The position numbers and the translations under genes were made by a program. A stretch of DNA of 7,429 nt from a bacterium (lineage in GTDB: Bacteria; Desulfobacterota; GWC2-55-46; S146-80; JALXFI01). The notes beneath the pieces were generated by a model. The model did no database searches, was not told where the DNA came from, and saw only the letters and a program-made list of their open reading frames with translations. The DNA lies in the NCBI GenBank assembly GCA_027069035.1, contig JALXFI010000113.1, positions 1-7,429 on the forward strand, in the 5' to 3' direction. Shown piece by piece: positions 5,658-7,429 of this stretch; position 1 is the first letter of the stretch, and each line of letters starts with the position of its first letter.

Positions 5658-7429
5658 TCAACCCGTTCTGTGTAAAAACTCATTCATCATTATAAAGATT
5701 GACTCTGTTGATGTAATGTCTCCACTGCCCCTTCCTATCTCCTCGATAATATCCGAAAGGTCTATGGAACGCCTGTTTGCAAACCTTAAAAGATAGTTTT
5801 TAAGCTCTGTGCCTTCCCCTGCCTCTTTTAAAAGGTCTTTTACCCTGTAACTGCCCGGCAGAGGTGAAGAGCCCTGAAATCCTCTCTCTATAAGAAAACC
5901 CATCATCTCTTCCATCCTCTTTTCGTAGGTATGTTCTTTTACCACCCTCTTGTACGCCATCTGTGCAATCTCTTTCCTTTCTTCGGGACGGCAAAGAAAG
6001 TAATCTATCTTCTTTTTTGCATCTTTATCATCCCTGAATGTTACAATCTCTTCATCCTCATTAAAGAAGCGAGAAAGATGCGAGCGGAAGTCAACAAGCT
6101 GAAACCCTCTGCATGCGGCTATCTCGAAGGTTCTTGGATTTACAAAGTCGCCGATGGGATTAACACCTTCGTGTTGTTTTGATGAATGAAGGTTTATGTT
6201 TATCTTTGATGCATTAAATATCTTTACACTGTCCTCAGGGGAGACCCTCTCCCCTTCTCTTTGAATCTTTTTATAGAGCGGTGCCGCACCTTCCCATTCG
6301 TTGCCCCATATCTTAAGGTCGTAATCAAGGAATTTTTTAAAAAAGCTCCTCCTGTTATAATAACCCGCGCCTACAAATGAAATGTCGCTGCCAAACTCAT
6401 CGATCTCTTCCCTGCTCAAAACCGCCGGTTTGTGTACTTTAGGATCTGCGCATAGAGGCAGGAAATAATGGTTTTGCACATTTATATCTTCCAGCTTGCC
6501 AAAGAAATCACCATCCTGAATGGTAAAAAAATAATCGTATAACGGCGCTGTCTCCCGCCAGTAATCCATAACCTTGTAGTCTTCAACAAACCACATGGCG
6601 GTCGGTATGCCGCAGTCTTTAAGCCTTCTTAACAGGCCGTCCGTTACAGGAGACTGGGCAAGGCTGAAGATAAGGTCGGGCTTGAAATCAACGACCTTTG
6701 CCATGATAAGTTCCGAAAGAAAGTCTACAAACATAGCCTTGAGTTTTCCGACATTGCCATCATCCAATACGATATCCTTTATCGCATTAAAGGCGGTATT
6801 AAAGGTTCCGGCATCGACCATTTCAACATCATAACCAAGACTTTCAAGCGCGGACCTGCAAAAACGCGCAACAGGCAGAGAACCGCCGTATATCGGCCCT
6901 GTTACAAGTATCCTGTATCTTTCAGTCAGTTCAACCATGCGAACAACCTTATTAAAGACATCCGGATGGGTATTAACGGTAGGATTGTGCGGCATAATAC
7001 AAAGATTACCTTTTAAAATTCCCCTTAAACTGTCGTCATCCGGAGCCACAAGAACGCCGGCCTTTTTAAAAAGCAGGGATACATCTATAAATCGAAGGGC
7101 TAAATTAAAAACAACCGGGTCTGGTTCTATTACTATAACCGTTGTGTCGATAAGGCTTAGCAGTTCCATAACATGATACCCAAGCCCCAACCCAAATATT
7201 ATAGGGGTGGAGATGCCGTCCCAGTCATTCAGATAGTGTTCCGCCCATCTTCTTGCCTCCTTTTTTGGGTCATAAGAGGAGTGAAAAAGATTTTCACCAA
7301 CCTTTAAAGTGCAATCGCTGGATTTAGATTCAAAGAGACTATAGCTCAACATAGGATCCACATCTTTTACTTGCCGCCACAGTCTCTCATCAAGGCGCTT
7401 TAATACCTCAAGATTTCTATTTAACAGAG
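5658..7429 (-). CDS. Maf/DUF115-like Rossmann head fused to CgeB-like glycosyltransferase, 5' end cut by window edge
   Basis: At least 589 codons are visible and the frame is open at base 7429. The first in-frame start-type codon is the GTG at 7361 (567 residues), but it has no ribosome binding site, and the 22 codons before it read as good protein (NLEVLKRLDERLWRQVKDVD), like the N-termini of Maf/DUF115 proteins. The true start is therefore outside. Numbering from the GTG, residues about 50-150 hold the Rossmann-like motif FGLGLGYH (56-63) and VIVIEPDP (75-82), as in Maf flagellin-modification proteins. Residues about 150-500 form a CgeB-type GT-B glycosyltransferase (DUF3880 plus Glyco_trans_1_2 style): GPIYGGSLPVAR (155-166), MWFVEDY (256-262), DISFVGAGYYNRR (326-338), and NPRTFEIAACRG (408-419) with the usual donor-binding glutamate E413. 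A short helical tail follows to 567. It probably adds a sugar to a surface protein such as flagellin, together with the GT9 gene 24 nt downstream. The target is inferred. Confidence 0.88.
   Translation of the reverse strand, partial: LLNRNLEVLKRLDERLWRQVKDVDPMLSYSLFESKSSDCTLKVGENLFHSSYDPKKEARRWAEHYLNDWDGISTPIIFGLGLGYHVMELLSLIDTTVIVIEPDPVVFNLALRFIDVSLLFKKAGVLVAPDDDSLRGILKGNLCIMPHNPTVNTHPDVFNKVVRMVELTERYRILVTGPIYGGSLPVARFCRSALESLGYDVEMVDAGTFNTAFNAIKDIVLDDGNVGKLKAMFVDFLSELIMAKVVDFKPDLIFSLAQSPVTDGLLRRLKDCGIPTAMWFVEDYKVMDYWRETAPLYDYFFTIQDGDFFGKLEDINVQNHYFLPLCADPKVHKPAVLSREEIDEFGSDISFVGAGYYNRRSFFKKFLDYDLKIWGNEWEGAAPLYKKIQREGERVSPEDSVKIFNASKININLHSSKQHEGVNPIGDFVNPRTFEIAACRGFQLVDFRSHLSRFFNEDEEIVTFRDDKDAKKKIDYFLCRPEERKEIAQMAYKRVVKEHTYEKRMEEMMGFLIERGFQGSSPLPGSYRVKDLLKEAGEGTELKNYLLRFANRRSIDLSDIIEEIGRGSGDITSTESIFIMMNEFLHRTG

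Noticed and set aside
1..7429. Mobile elements, CRISPR arrays, tRNA or rRNA genes, toxin-antitoxin or defence genes
   Set aside because: No terminal inverted repeats with a transposase, no spaced direct repeats, no cloverleaf or rRNA-like stretch and no such protein families were seen on either strand.

Overview
The window looks like part of a motility (flagellar) and c-di-GMP signalling locus of a flagellated Gram-negative bacterium of moderate-to-low GC. The style of the proteins suggests Desulfobacterota, Nitrospirota or a relative: response regulators without adjacent kinases, a long PilZ protein, a GT9-type glycosyltransferase, and a protein with a Maf-like head and a CgeB-like tail. The taxonomy is inferred from protein style only; no marker gene or RNA gene is present. 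All intact genes lie on the minus strand, so they are read from right to left. Both end genes run off the window.

Right part (7429 down to 3314): a large two-part protein (Maf/DUF115-like Rossmann head plus CgeB-like glycosyltransferase, 5' end outside the window) is followed after 24 nt by a GT9 heptosyltransferase-family protein with a roughly 250-residue extra C-terminal region. After another 70 nt comes a 142-residue helical protein of unknown function with a very good ribosome binding site. The three probably form one operon for glycosylating a surface structure. Flagellin is the likely target by analogy, but no flagellin gene is visible here.

Middle (about 2963-3313): a short stretch without an intact gene. 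On the plus strand it carries what looks like a decayed exported-protein gene: a signal peptide and the first strand of a CsgG/FlgO/TolB-like domain, then frameshifts. On the minus strand it carries a good match to a flagellar sigma-28 (FliA) promoter, with a perfect 9-bp inverted repeat just upstream.

Left part (about 2990 down to 1): the sigma-28-like promoter points into a second operon. It encodes a small DSVKIS-containing protein, a response regulator with a SHOCT-like C-terminal tail, a receiver-GAF-HD-GYP protein (predicted c-di-GMP phosphodiesterase) and a PilZ protein (predicted c-di-GMP receptor) cut by the window edge. One transcript would therefore carry signal input (two receivers), c-di-GMP breakdown and c-di-GMP sensing, switched on late in flagellar assembly. 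The coupling is inferred from gene order, spacing and the promoter match.
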